Shown: one piece after another, positions 22,484 through 34,326 of the stretch | Numbering within the stretch: position 1 is the first letter of the stretch | Layout of the letters: every line of letters starts with the position of its first letter | Assembly: GCF_030247195.1 (NCBI RefSeq) | Contig: NC_080671.1 | Span: forward strand, 300,835,934-300,899,933 | Length of the DNA: 64,000 nucleotides | Direction: 5' to 3' | From: Topomyia yanbarensis | Lineage: Eukaryota > Arthropoda > Insecta > Diptera > Culicidae | Made by a program: the position numbers and the translations under genes | Notes under the pieces: model-generated | The model's input: only the letters and a program-made list of their open reading frames with translations | Told to the model about the DNA's origin: nothing | Database searches by the model: none

Positions 22484-22666
22484 CCTGAATCTTGTTTGTC
22501 ACTATATCAAACGGGAAAATTGTTATTTAAAACCAAAATTTGTTTATTTTTACTAATTTTTTTTCTGCGTGTATGTTTCAAAGGTCCGAGGGATTTTGTC
22601 ATTCCATCGGCCACCATTTGATCTGTTGGACAGTACAACAAAACTATTTCCTTCTTATCGCACAAA

Positions 22667-22903
22667 TCTCGACAAACATATGATTACGGCCTAAAAGCCA
22701 ACTGTCAAAATCCACTTTGAATGGAAATTCCAGACAAACCGTTACTAGTTGAACACAGTTCACAACAGTTTATGAAAGAGAAAACTTTTCTCTTTCGTTT
22801 ATTATCAACATCTGTGATTGGCGTGTAACGGTTTGTCCAGAATTTCCATTCAAAGTGGATTTTCACAGTTGGCTTTTAGGCCGTAATCATATGTTTGTCG
22901 AGA
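22667..22903. mobile_element. 79-bp inverted repeats around a 79-bp spacer
   Basis: Arms 22667-22745 and 22825-22903 are near-perfect complements (starting TCTCGACAAACATATG), with about three mismatches near the inner edge. Probably a foldback element or MITE. The 146-aa frame crossing the right arm is not a credible gene. Confidence 0.65.
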
Positions 22904-23459
22904 AATCTTTAACAAAATTCTCCCTTGTATCGATGTGCTTCGATCATCGACTCATACCCAGTGCCTCAAAAATCGTGCGCATCGTGCTCCAATATGGCGG
23001 ATTGCATTTGACGTTACTGTTCCAAGCCATTAGAGCGAAAGAGAGCGTGATCTGTACGCGCGTTTCTGATAATCAAAAGATTCACCTTCTCGCTCTTTCA
23101 TTTTTTCGGCTTAGAGCAAATGCGTTTTTGTTTTCTTTTTTTCGTGCTGATGAACTTGAGCAGCTAGAGCAACCGAAAAAAACCATTGTTGTGTGGTGGC
23201 ATTTTTTCTCAAGCCGCAACGTAACATTATTTAATTCGCGGCCTCGAGGAATACCGGGAATACCAGGTTCTCGGTGGCAACGCCGGTCATTGTGAATTTA
23301 AACAGAATTTCCGCGTACGTAACAGTCAGTACCGATCTGAACATTATGTTCCGGCAACGGTTCCAGGTCTTGTCCTGTCAGTGTAAAGTTCTGTGGCTGC
23401 AGTTTGCTCATGTATCAAAAAGTAAGTAACGGTTTCACTTATATATTGAGTTTACAGCA
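22904..23459. other. No gene supported; possible upstream exon of the ECM29-like pseudogene at 23330-23421
   Basis: A possible 5' splice site (AAAAAGTAAGT at 23417-23427) and acceptor TTTACAG (ending 23458) suggest a 36-bp intron before 23460. The preceding coding part is too short to identify. Confidence 0.3.
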
Positions 23460-25124
23460 AAGCTTTTTTCAGTGGCAAGCCGGATTAACAAACTATTCAA
23501 AACACTGCAGATTGGTGTTTCAAAACTTATCGGGAAAGGCTCCGAGGAAACCAATGAGGTGCAAAACGCGGCATACAATACATTGGCTCAACTGGCTATC
23601 GTTTGTCCGACTGTGAATACGATGTCCAACTCGTTTCTTCCTATTTGGTCATCTGTCACAGGAACCGGTCTAATTGCATACGCCCGATAAGAGGCGCCTT
23701 TGGTAGGGCTCAGGCGATTTTCGACTGGAGGAAGCAACCAAAAATTCCTGGCGATACCGTACTGACTAAGGGAGAAAAGGACACCGTCATGATGACAGAG
23801 GACAATTCGTCCCGCATTCCAATCAAAAGTGTTGTAAAGATTCTGTTCCGTCGAGGTATTTGTGGAGAAAGTGTTCAGTTGAAGGAAAGGATGACAACCT
23901 ATTTGTTTGGAGTTTCCAAGAAAGAACATCCAAACTATGGGTCAACTCTTTTGACAACTGTAAACAACCGACAGAGAAGAATCAGTCCAAAAATCTGTTC
24001 TCAACTACTCATGAACCATAATGGATTGTGCTTCCGTGTTTCAAGGGTACGGTTGAATGTGTTACTATGAAGTGAGGTTTACTTATAGTTTCTATATTAT
24101 CAGAAAATTTTTGGATTACCATCGACTCTGCCTGCTGGTGTCAACACTCATCCCGAAGAGGATAAAAAATGCTCAAATTGGCAGCCTTCTTGAAGTTAAT
24201 TGCCGAAAGCGGTATTGAGGATGTTATTTGGACAGACAACAACCTTATTAGAAGGGTGGATTACTGGTAGAAAAGAAATTACCGAGCTGACCTGTTTTCG
24301 ATTTGGTCAGTATCCCTATTGGCTAGAGAAAACAAAGAATTTATACGTTGGGATCTTCGCTGAAGGAAATCTCCGAACCGATCAGAGCACTGTTTGTGAA
24401 TGTATACTTATACGATGTGCTTTTGGTCTTGAAATGTGACGAGCAGGAGCTGGAGGCGCAAATCAAGGAGCTGCTGGCTCTGACAATAAATCTGGAAAAT
24501 CGGGATCGTTCCATTATAGCGGCTCTCAATATCATCAAACGTAAGCTCATTTTGACGACCTGAACTGCAAAACTGAAATTTTCAAAGATCTTTTCCCATT
24601 ATTAATCTTCCTCCAGAATGACAATGGTAATCGATGCTTCAATCGGTCTGTATCAAAAATGTTAGTTTCTACCACAAAACTGCCGCACAGCGCGGTGAAG
24701 GCACCGAGGAAATGAAAACTGATCAAGGTGATGTAAACACGAAAGCTCCTATGTTGAAAGTCCATAGCACTTCTGCAGAGTGGTCATACCAAAGCTACAA
24801 TCCGAGAGGATGTTACATTGTTTAGGCTATCTGGTTATCGGTGATGAGAATTTTTTTTTGCTAAACGGTGATTTAAGGTTTTTCTGATTCTGCTGAAGTT
24901 GACCAAGGATCCGACTCTATTGCCATGGTTTAAATTATGCAATCGTGTGGAGAATGTCAAGCGGATCAAGATTCGATAGGAAATATTAACGATGATATAC
25001 TTATTTAAAACGCTTGTACCATCTGGTTGTTTGCGATGATCAGAATTTGCAGCAAGCGCAAATCGGTGGAGAATAAAACAGATTCTGCAGCTGGCATTCA
25101 CTGATTTACTCTCAAAGGATAATG
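23460..25124 (+). pseudogene. Unprocessed pseudogene of the proteasome adaptor ECM29
   Basis: Fragments in shifting frames are collinear with the ECM29 HEAT-repeat protein, which tethers 26S proteasomes. In order: VSKLIGKGSEETNEVQNAAY and TLAQLAIVCP (23490-23615), AREA/VGL then AFDW-type sequence (about 23680-23730), EISEPIRALFVNVY then ELEAQIKELLALT (24357-24490), CLGYLVIGDENF (about 24818-24855), and a later HEAT segment ending FTDLLSKDN (about 25095-25122). Several frameshifts and stops separate them. Candidate introns remain (24072-24103, 24540-24616, and a GTAAGT after 25122), so it is a DNA-level copy and not a retrocopy. The match is from memory of the family, not from an alignment. 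Confidence 0.55.
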
Positions 25125-25191
25125 GTAAGTTATGGCATTTAAGTTCTTGACAGCACACTACACCGGTGTTGATGCTACATTCATTCAATTC

Positions 25192-25680
25192 GAAATTTAG
25201 AATTTTAGAACCTTAAGAATTTTAGAATTTTAGAATTTTAGAATTTTAGAATTTTAGAATTTTAGAATTTTAGAATCTTAGAATCTTAGAATCTTAGAAT
25301 TTTAGAATTTTAGAATTTTTGGAATTTTAGAATTTTAGAATTTTAGAATTTTAGATTTTAGAATTTTAGAATTTTAGAATTTCAGAATTTTAGAATTTTA
25401 GAATTTTAGAATTTTAGAATTTTAGAATTTTAGAATTTTAGAATTTTAGAATTTTAGAATTTTAGAAATTGAGAATTTTAGAATTTTAGAATTTTAGAAT
25501 TTTAGAATTTTAGAATTTTAGAATTTTAGAATTTTAGAATTTTAGAATTTTAAAATTTTAGAATTTTAGAATTTTGGAATTTTGGAATTTTAGAATTTTA
25601 GAATTTTAGAATTTTAGAATTTTAGAATATTAGAATATTAGAATATTGGAATTTTAGAACTTTGTGGTTTTAGAATTTTA
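25192..25680. repeat. AGAATTTT octamer microsatellite/minisatellite
   Basis: About 60 copies of the 8-bp unit AGAATTTT, nearly perfect, with occasional variants (AGAATCTT, AGAATATT). It is followed by degraded units up to about 25975. Confidence 0.95.
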
Positions 25681-26189
25681 TTTTTTTCATTTTTATTAAG
25701 TTTAATATGTAGCCACATTTACTTTTTTACTTTTGAAAGACATTCAATTAGCTAGAGGTTACTGAGATGTGCAAATAATGAAAATTTAGAGCAATAGTAC
25801 TCAAGTGAGAGCAAGGATGTGTAACATACAGATCGGAAAAATATGTCAATGTCCCCGTTCTGCCAGTCCAAATTTCACCAAGTGGCTGATAAAAACGGGT
25901 TTCACTGTATAAGAATAGTACAATATTAGAATTCTAGAATATTAGGATGTCAGAATTTTGGAATTTAGATTTTCAGAATGTTTCGGATTGATTTGGCACA
26001 TATTTGCCTTTTATATAGAAAGATTTTGTCATCACTCCGGAAATTATCAACCTGATTCAGTCATTTTTTTACCTGAATGGGTACTCTTGGTTTAGCACCC
26101 TCCCCTAGATTGACGGGTTTGACGGTATTGCAAACATCATCAAGTATATTTGTGCATCAGTTTCATAGAACCTCTGACAGACAACTGCT
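25681..26189. other. No gene seen
   Basis: AT-rich sequence with a few degraded AGAATTTT words near 25925-25975. Confidence 0.45.
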
Positions 26190-26990
26190 TTAAGATGGTT
26201 ATTGCATTACGCTTCGATAGTGGTGCATCGAGGAGACCTAGAGGGCTTATGGACCTTTCATGTTTTGTGTTTTTTCATACTCGTCACCAGCCCTAACTAA
26301 CGGTCAACCACAAGCCTGTACGTGCTAGCGTGGCCGACTGGCGGGTCGACGTGGATCAGAGATGCCAGATTTGCAGACAAGTCTGCAAATTCGCAGACTT
26401 TTAATTTAAGCTGCAGATTTTTTCGATGACGCAGATATTTGCAGATTTTCTAGTTTGGTTGCAGATATTTGCAGATTTTTTAGTTTTGTTGCAGATATTT
26501 GCAGATTTTTGAATATAAAGGCTTTTGGTTACACTAGCTTTCCTGACATTTTTTGTTCTTTCCAGACTTTTAAAATTATTATTGCAGACATTTGAAAAAA
26601 GTACCTGGCATCTCTGACGTGGATTGGGTTTTGTTGTGAGCCGTGTTTGCAAACATTGTTTCACCGTTTAATGCAGTGTTGGTGGACACAGTGGGGTCAT
26701 AGTGTACCAATTTGTCAGTCGACTTCGTTATCGTGCAAATGCTTATAAAATTAATGCAAAAGTAGAAGCCTATTAGTGGTTGTTTTGCAATAATTGTAGT
26801 TTTTAGTGCTAGTGTACAATAGTCGAAAGCCTATCTGTGTATCGTCTGAGTATTTGTGACAGCTGGGTCAGGGAATGGATGCGGAACTGACATATATGAT
26901 AAAATAGTGGGTAATCATATCTAGGATTCGTTGGTCACTTTTTACCAGTGTTCATGCATTCGATTCGATTCATTTGGGAAGATCGGATTG
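26190..26990 (+). repeat. R2 dispersed repeat, copy 1 (interrupted by a hAT MITE)
   Basis: It shares TTACGC(T)TCGATAGTGG, ATCGAGGAGAC, GTGGCCGACTGGCGGGTCG-type words and GGCTGGGTCAGGGA in the same order with 51400-51900. Non-coding. Removing 26357-26624 restores continuity with the other copy. Confidence 0.65.
26357..26616. mobile_element. hAT-type MITE, 260 bp, with 8-bp target duplication
   Basis: The ends are CAGAGATGCCAG and CTGGCATCTCTG. Perfect 8-bp direct repeats ACGTGGAT lie at 26349-26356 and 26617-26624. The 8-bp duplication and CAG...CTG ends are hallmarks of hAT transposons. The interior repeats TTGCAGATATTTGCAGATTTT three times and encodes nothing. The uninterrupted version of the site is visible in the R2 copy near 51540. 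Confidence 0.88.
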
Positions 26991-27339
26991 GATATATTAA
27001 AGTACGATTAATTTACCGACGCACGTGAATTATCCATTTCCGGTCAGCATAGCCTGATAAAATCTCGTCAACATTAAAACATCCCAGTAATTAAGTGAAC
27101 GTTTTATCACCTATACATCTACAATCGCGGTCTCATGCAATAACCCACCGCTCGCGCGATCATGAATTATCACGTCCGGAAGTCTATTCTCCATCCTAGC
27201 AGCCTAGACTCATGCCTTCAGTTAGACCAATAAAAATATGAGGCTCATATTCACTGGACAGCACGTCCCATGGCGACATGACCAGGAACTCTAGTGAAAT
27301 GGGAGAACTCACTCTCTTCTAGCATGTGAACCGAAAGTT

Positions 27340-28150
27340 GTCGTTTTGTAATAATCGTAGTTTTTCGTACTAGTGTATAATAGGGATCTTTAATTTGGAA
27401 AAATTGTGCCATTTTTTCATATGTATTGGTAGCGGGTGTCCATACGAGTACACTCATATCATTCTTAAACCTTAATTATTCTTTTATGATTTTTAAATTA
27501 AAAAAAACCAAATTGAATTGAACCAGCAAACTGACAGTTGTCCTACTAAATGACGTATCTGCAAATATCTCGTTCGCCTCATTGTTAACCGGGACAGCAC
27601 CCCACACAGTATGATCTGGTACTTTTACAATCCGCTAGCAACCTGCCATCCTAAGTTTCATCTGCAAACTATGGTAGATCTGATAAGGCAACCTATAGGG
27701 TCGTGCAAGTCGCATGGGTTTGGATGTGTTATTGTCCTAAAAGGAAACAAACTAAAAATGTTTTTTTTTCAATAGTTTCGGGCCAAAAAATTGAAAAAGG
27801 ACTGAGATATTAACTCACGGTACTAATCTGCATCAGAATATGCCTTAACCCGCACACCCCTAAAGATCCCTATTGCTATGTACTAGTCGTGTGTATGTGT
27901 TCGTCTGAGTATTTGTGACATTTGGGTCAGGGAATGGATGCGGAACTAGCGTATAATACTTCCGGTATTCAATTTGTGCATTTGGTTGGATTGGATAAAT
28001 TAGGGTATAATGAATTTACCGACGCACGTGAATCATCCGTTCCGGCCAGCACAGCATGATGAAAGTCTAACAAAATGCAATCGTCGTTACTGGTAAATAT
28101 ACAACATTTGCTGCCTTTAGACGAGTTTGATTGCATATTACATGTGTTTT
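27340..28150 (+). repeat. R2 dispersed repeat, second partial copy
   Basis: It shares TTGTAATAATCGTAGTTTTT, GTGTCGTCTGAGTATTTGTGA-like words, GGGTCAGGGAATGGATGCGG and ACCGACGCACGTGAAT with 26790-27040. Confidence 0.55.
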
Positions 28151-28984
28151 CCTATTCTACTTCATTGGTCTCTTTCTTTTGTACCTGTATTAGTTTGCTT
28201 TTCCATACACTTGTAATCAAGATCCTTGTATCTTTTTTTCTTTATTCGGCATAGTATGATTCCTTTTATTAGTATATACCTACTATACGCTATCTATACT
28301 CATATAGGTACAAACGCTCGTGGCATTCGCGATAACACAAAAGCGACCATGCATTAGCAATAATCCACACATAATTACGATTTCGCCAACATGAAAACAT
28401 CCCGGTAGTTAAGTAAACGTAGCACCTTTAAACTTCCAAAGGCGGTCTCAGACATTAACCCACCACTCGCGCGATCATGAAACGGTCACATCCGGAAGTC
28501 ATACCTCGGTCCTAGCAGTCTGGACTAATACCTTCAGTTGAACTAATAAAAACGTGGCGCTCATATTCACTAAACAACACGTTCCATGGTGACATGACCT
28601 GGAATTCCTGGGGAAACGGACTCTCTTCTACAATCTGTACCATACACTAAAAATTAAGCATCAGATTCACGATCCGCGCGCGATCAAACAAGAATACACG
28701 CTACATCATTATAAAATCAAAATTATACACTCGAAGTCACATACACGTGACAAACACGTTAATATGAAAATGCATGAGCCCTTCGCGACCATCCCCGCCA
28801 CCTACACCCGCGATCTCGTAAACATGATAACATCCCGGTGATAAAGTGAATGTATCAGCTCCTATAAATTTTCAAACGCGGGGTCAAGCGTAAACCTAAA
28901 AACTCGCGCTCGCTCGATCATGAATTGGTCACTTTCGGATGTTTCCAATGTTGATATCAGCAGACTAGGTCCATGCCTTCAATT

Positions 28985-29990
28985 TCCAATTAAAAAAAAC
29001 CTGTTTCAATCCACCTAGCGGTGCAATTGTGCCTTTCTCAATCATGAAAACGAGAATTTTTGCGTTGTTCATATTCATTAAAAGTTTTCAAATGCACATA
29101 TTACATTTTTATTATACACGATATGACAACTATATACAAGAAAAGAAATCATTATTCGAGTTCTAAAATTTTGCAAAAGAAAAAACAGCCACGGTAATAT
29201 TGCATTGAAAAAAGGTGCGAAATCGGCAAAGTCCCAAAAAGTCGAGGTTACATGAAATCTCGACGTTTCATACATTTTGAAGAAGTTTGGCATCAAAAAT
29301 ACGAATTCGATTTCTGAAATTTCCCCTTGAAAAAATTTCGAGTTCTCGCTTATATGAAAATTTCATATGTGACCGGACGGTCAAATCTATATTTCCGGAC
29401 CCATATAAGCAATCCGTACGAAATTTTAGACATATTATAGCTATCATTTGGGACTAAGTTTGTGAAAATCGGCCCAACCATTTCCGGGAAACTGATGTGA
29501 GTTCGTTAATTTTGAAAGATGGCCGCTTTTTCCGGGCACTTCCGTAACCGTCTATGGTGGTCAATGTAGTCAACGAAAGTTTGGTTGGCCATCGGTGACC
29601 TAGAACTGCAAATTTAAGTTGTTTGAACGACATTATAGCGAAATTTTTACCTTTTTTGCTTTCATCTGAGTATCGATTTGAATAGGAATTTGCTATGTGA
29701 TCGCATACCACAACCTGTAACTCCGGAACCGGAAGTCGGATCGTGATGAAATTAAATAGCCATTTACGGGGGCGCCACACCTTTCATTTGAGACTAAGTT
29801 TGGTTGATTCGGTCTAGTCATTTCAGAGAAACCGATGTGACTATTATTCTGAATTTGGATACTTCCGCCGGGGCTTCCAGAACCGATAATGGTGACCAAT
29901 GTGGCCAAAGAGACTTTGAATGACTGTTAATGACCTAATACTACAAATCGAAACAGTTGTGGTCATATTTTGGAAAAATGTTCACCTTTA
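28985..29990 (-). repeat. Dispersed mosquito-type repeat with internal ~300-bp units
   Basis: It begins CTGTTTCAATCCACCTAGCG and contains repeated phrases at a spacing of about 350 bp: TTTGGGACTAAGTTTG/TTTGAGACTAAGTTTG, CCGGGAAACTGATGTGA/GAGAAACCGATGTGA, and TGGTGGTCAATGTAG/TGGTGACCAATGTGG. Interrupting R1, it is a younger insertion. Non-coding; family not named. Confidence 0.6.
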
Positions 29991-30886
29991 CACATTCATT
30001 GCAGAATTTAAGCTTAAGCCCTTTGCGATTAACAAGGCACTTACGAAGTTTCAAACGCGAACCTACAAACGTCCGTTGCGATCACGTCCGGAAACCATTA
30101 CCCTCTTTCCTAATAACTTAGGTCAATACATTCTGTAGGACCAATCAAAAAATAACGCTCATATCCACTAGACAACACGTTCTACGGCGACATGTCCGGG
30201 AACTCTAGTGATATGGAAGACCTAACTTTCTTCTAGCATCTGAGCCGTACACCAAAAATAAAGTATTAGATTCACGGTCCGCGCGCGACCATTCAAGAAC
30301 ACACGCGAATGTGCGAAAGGCACACGGTTTTAAAAAACAATTTATACACGCGAAGTTACATACACGTTAGCACACGCGACATACAAACGCACACGCGATC
30401 GAATACGTTAACGTACAAATGCTCGAGTCCTTCGCGATGATACACGCGATCGCGAAGTCCCTACGCCCGACATACCTGAACCGTACAATGAATATCACAT
30501 TCAGAATCACGGCTCGCTACAATTGGCCTAAAGCAGTGTTTTATTGGGCGTCATTGCCTGTCTCGTCTGCAAATTGTAGCATGTGATTTTGACGGGGAGC
30601 CCTTCCGAGAATCTAGCTCTACAGCTCCAGTAGGACAACTCTCGAAAAAAAAGAATTTATGCATGCGAGCACATGCGACAAACACATTAACATACGAACG
30701 CTTCCGCCCTTCGCGATAATATACGTACACTTACGTTCGCGATCGCGCAAACTTGATAATATCCCGGTAATAAGAAGAACGTGTTAGTATTTATGAAGTT
30801 ACAAACACGAACACACAAACGGCCGTGTTCGCGCGAGCATGAATCGGTCTCGTCCGGAAATCTTTATCCTCCGTCCTAGCAACTTA

Positions 30887-32296
30887 GGGGCCGTTCATAA
30901 ACGTGGACTCATAGGGTGGACGGGTGGTCTAGCTAAAATTTATGTTTGTCTACGAGGGTGGAGACGGGGGGTCTATTTGCAAAAAATATGCGTAGATTTT
31001 GATTTTTTTTTGTAATTTTCGTATTACTAATGGGATTTAAAGCGAATTGGGTTCAACATACTAGTCGAATTCAGCTAGATGTATTTATGCAGACACTTCG
31101 AAGTAACTTCTCTTTAGGCAACCACTCAACCCAGAACTCACATAATTGGACAAAGTAACAACCTTTCTTGCGTATATTTAGATATAGTAAAATTCAAACT
31201 GATTAACTCGAGTGAACGCTTTGTTGTAGAATTATAGGAATAACACAAAATGACAGTTCTAAAGACGATCTCCCAAAATTCCTCTCCGTAAAAGATTTTG
31301 ACTGTAAAATCCTGCAGTCGTGAATTATCATTTCAGACACCACTAGCAGACACGCATGGACCATTAAATGTATGAACCAGTTAAAGTTCAAAAATGGTCA
31401 AAGTTAAGCATGATAACAAGAAACGCCCAATTTTTGATTTTGAGGTAGTCTGATATTTTCGGAAAGATTTGGATAGTTTCGTCCCTTTAATCGAATAAGA
31501 CAATTCAAATTATCCCATTATCTTAGAAATATTGAAATTTGTTCACGAAAATTGAAATTTTGCGTGCATGTTTAGTTAAATATTTCAGTCTAGATAATAC
31601 TTAACATCGACAGTATAATTGCAAATTGTTAGCTAAAGTTTATCAATTTTTACGCTCCACTAATGCTCAAAAAGCACTTGCTAGCTTAGCAATCATGCAC
31701 TGTTGGTAAAAGTAGCATTTCAGCTAAACTTGAATTAGTTATAGCAATATATTTTTTGAAACATTCTTGTGTGACTTACTTAGAAAAGAAGTATTTCGCT
31801 ATACAAATATTTGAAAGCACTTTTAAATTCACACTTGTATTATATTACATACTACACGGTGTTCTTATAAGTCCAACTTATAGTATAGTGAAATTAAAAC
31901 GGAAACCTTTCTCAAAACTGTAAGAAATTTATAAAATTCGACATACAAGTCTTGTATTTCGGAGAAAAATATTTTGATTTTATATTTCCCCCAATTGATA
32001 CTAATTGATTTGAGCAGTAGTACACAAAAAACCAATGTCAAAAGCTTTATTCATCAATGTTTGTTTTTGTTCTTAATATTTGAAAAGCTTGAAAGAAATC
32101 TGAACGTCTCAGGTTAAATTTTTATTTGACCGTATAATGTGCTTCTTGCTATTTTCATTTTTTCCACAAATAAAAAAATCGAAAAGTCTACTTAGCCTTT
32201 AGAGGCGGAGGGGGTTGGCAAAAGTCTACTTAAGTCTACTAGGGAGAGGGGGGTGCTGGGTTCAAAAAATCTCAAATTTCGGTCTACGTGGGTCCC
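30887..32296. mobile_element. DNA-transposon-like insertion with GGGGCCGTTCATAAA end
   Basis: The left end GGGGCCGTTCATAAACGTGG and the right end CGTGGGTCCC are degenerate complements. It sits inside R1, between the CTAGCAACTTA word and the CATACATTTAGTTGG word that are adjacent in other R1 copies. About 1.4 kb, AT-rich, no transposase seen. Confidence 0.55.
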
Positions 32297-32343
32297 TTAA
32301 CTTCATACATTTAGTTGGACCAATCAAAAAATAATGTCCATAT

Positions 32344-32784
32344 GAACAACGGAAAATAAAACTCACAAGGAAAGAAAATGTTTCATTAAACCCGCTATTA
32401 GAATGTGAAGATCAGAAATAAACTTCAATCGTAAGAATCGGACTGAGATCCTTCAGCATAAGAAACGCTAAAAAAGTTGTCAACCGCAAAACTCGACAAG
32501 GATGAACCTCCAGTTTAAAAACCGGTTAAAATTAAATAATTCGTATGCAAGAGTATCCGTATATCGCGACGTTCAAGATAAAAAGTCGGCTAAAAAAACT
32601 ACTTTGTAAGAATCGATTAGTTTTTCCGGTTTTTATACTGAAGGTTATTTAATCCGACTCTTACAGAGGAGAACCTCAGTTCGATTTTTATGCTTGAAGT
32701 TTATATAAGAATTTCACATTCAAAACATTTGAAGCAGGTTTTACGAAACATGTTCTGTCCTTGCGATTTTATTTTTGGTCGTTC
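32344..32784. mobile_element. MITE with ~45-bp imperfect inverted repeats inserted in R1
   Basis: The ends are GAACAACGGAAAATAAAA and TATTTTTGGTCGTTC, extending inward through GTTTCATTAAACC / GGTTTTACGAAAC. ATAT flanks both sides. A second internal palindrome (TTCAGCATAAGAAACG region / ACTGAAGG) is present. Non-coding. Confidence 0.65.
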
Positions 32785-33170
32785 ATATCCACTAGACAAC
32801 ACGTTCCATGGCGACACTAGTGAACTCTAGTGATATGGAAAAACTCACTTTCTTCTTGCATCTGAACCGTACATCAAAAATTACGTATCTGATTCACGGT
32901 CCGCGATCATCCAAGAACACATGCGAACACAGAGAAATGCGAATATGCGAAAGGCACACGGTCATAAAATATAATTTATACACGCGAAGTTACACGTTAA
33001 CATACGCGACATAGAAACTCACACGCGAACGAAAACGTTAATGTACAAACGCCTAAACCCTTCACAATGATACACGCAATCGCGAACTCCCTACGCCCGC
33101 ACATATCTGAACCGTAAAATGAATATCACATTCAGAATCACGGCCCACTGCAATTGGCCTTAAGCAGTTT

Positions 33171-33455
33171 CCCACCCACTGAGACGTCCAAAAAATTGTT
33201 TCAAAATCGTTCAACACGGGTCCAACGATGGACGTTCGTTGAACGGTTATTTGGACGTTGTCCAAATTGGTCCAACGAACGCCCTTCATTGGACGATTTT
33301 GAAACCAACCGTTCTTAGAGGGAAGTCATTATGGATTCCAAATCAAATGCAACAATCGATTCAGAATCGGTTGTTGCATTTGATTTGGAATCCATACTGA
33401 CTCCATTCAGGATTCCGAATCAAATTCCGAATGGTTTGACCGGGTTAGTGGGTAA
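33171..33455. mobile_element. Composite foldback MITE, copy 2
   Basis: The perfect hairpin 33333-33392 (GATTCCAAATCAAATGCAAC and its complement) and the right end TTTGACCGGGTTAGTGGGT are shared with 45991-46160. The left half is replaced by another palindrome, 33195-33305 (TTTCAAAATCGT ... ACGATTTTGAAA), rich in GTCCAACG words, suggesting one element inside another. Confidence 0.65.
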
Positions 33456-33539
33456 CATTTCCCGTCTGGGTTTCAATTGTATTGTTGAGAGTCCTGTCGA
33501 GACCCTAGCTCTACTGCTCCAGTAGGACAACTCTCGAGA

Positions 33540-34326
33540 AAAATGTACTCTGGGTTTTAACTGGAGTGTGCGGCGAAGGGTTACTCCCCCACATATCGCA
33601 CCGCCATGTCCTAACCCCAACTCGTTAAACCCCATTAGATCCCTCTCCACCAGTCCCATCAGACTACCACCCCATCAGACCCCGATAATCTAGGTCAATC
33701 TGATCCCTTAGATAAACAGCCAAAACAGTGCACCGTATTATTTGTATAATCTATTCAAATTTATTCACAGATTCGTTTTTTTTCAGGTGTTGAACGTGAT
33801 CATGGAATTCGGTAATTTATTCGTTTTCGTGACACTTATTCAGGACTTTTTTTTGGTAGAATTGTTTACACCTGATCTCTATGATAGTCCACCCTGGACA
33901 CTAATCCAGACTCATTAACCTGCCCAGAAACCAGTGTCATGCAAACTCGTTCGAGTCCAAATGCTTTCCGAGTTTCAAAGTTTTGCGATCGTCTAAATAT
34001 TTCAAATTAATGGTAACGATAAACTTTGTCGGTTAGAAAAACTTTCAGTATAGTAATAGTCTGTATCACCTGGCAATCTGACTTCCTTGAACCGTCGTGT
34101 TTTTATATCCTTGCATTATGGAAATTATACAAAACTCGGAAGGATACGACCAGCACCGAGCTATAGGACAATTAGTAGTGGTCGAAAAATGCAAGTGTTA
34201 CTCTGGAGCTCCTATTGAACCACTAATAATCTAATCGTTGCACAATTATTTCGTGGTTAATTTGTATGGTTTGTTTACATTTCTGATTCTTGGATCCCCA
34301 ATTACCAAACTTTTTTTTCTTTCCAG
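33540..34326. other. No gene seen
   Basis: Intergenic. A run of CCCATCAGA-type pyrimidine-rich words at 33620-33700, then AT-rich DNA. A polypyrimidine tract and CAG acceptor at 34310-34326 precede a possible exon. Confidence 0.4.

Larger units (their letters stand above)
21644..22575. mobile_element. Second MITE-like element with TACACGCAG ends
   Basis: It starts TACACGCAGAAGAA just after the previous element and ends TTTTTTTTCTGCGTGTA. The interior is rich in TTGTTTGAAAC/GTTTCAAACAA-type words and has been invaded by the element at 22070-22483. Confidence 0.45.
26990..30655 (-). repeat. R1 repeat, minus orientation, long diverged array
   Basis: Reverse-complement R1 units: GGCGACATG landmarks at about 27273, 28589 and 30187, with the R1 head (CTACAGCTCCAGTAGGACAA) at its right end, 30625-30655. 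The array is interrupted by R2 sequence (27340-28150) and by the 28985-29990 repeat. Confidence 0.65.
30656..33538 (-). repeat. R1 repeat, minus orientation, second copy with nested insertions
   Basis: R1 units at 30660-30886, 32297-32343 and 32785-33170 plus the head at 33480-33538 form one copy once three insertions (30887-32296, 32344-32784, 33171-33455) are set aside. Confidence 0.65.

Noticed and set aside
22855..23295. 146-aa plus-strand open frame
   Set aside because: It begins inside an inverted-repeat arm and has no recognisable protein character.
25192..25680. CRISPR-like regular repeats
   Set aside because: The unit is 8 bp without spacers, in a eukaryotic context; it is a simple tandem repeat.
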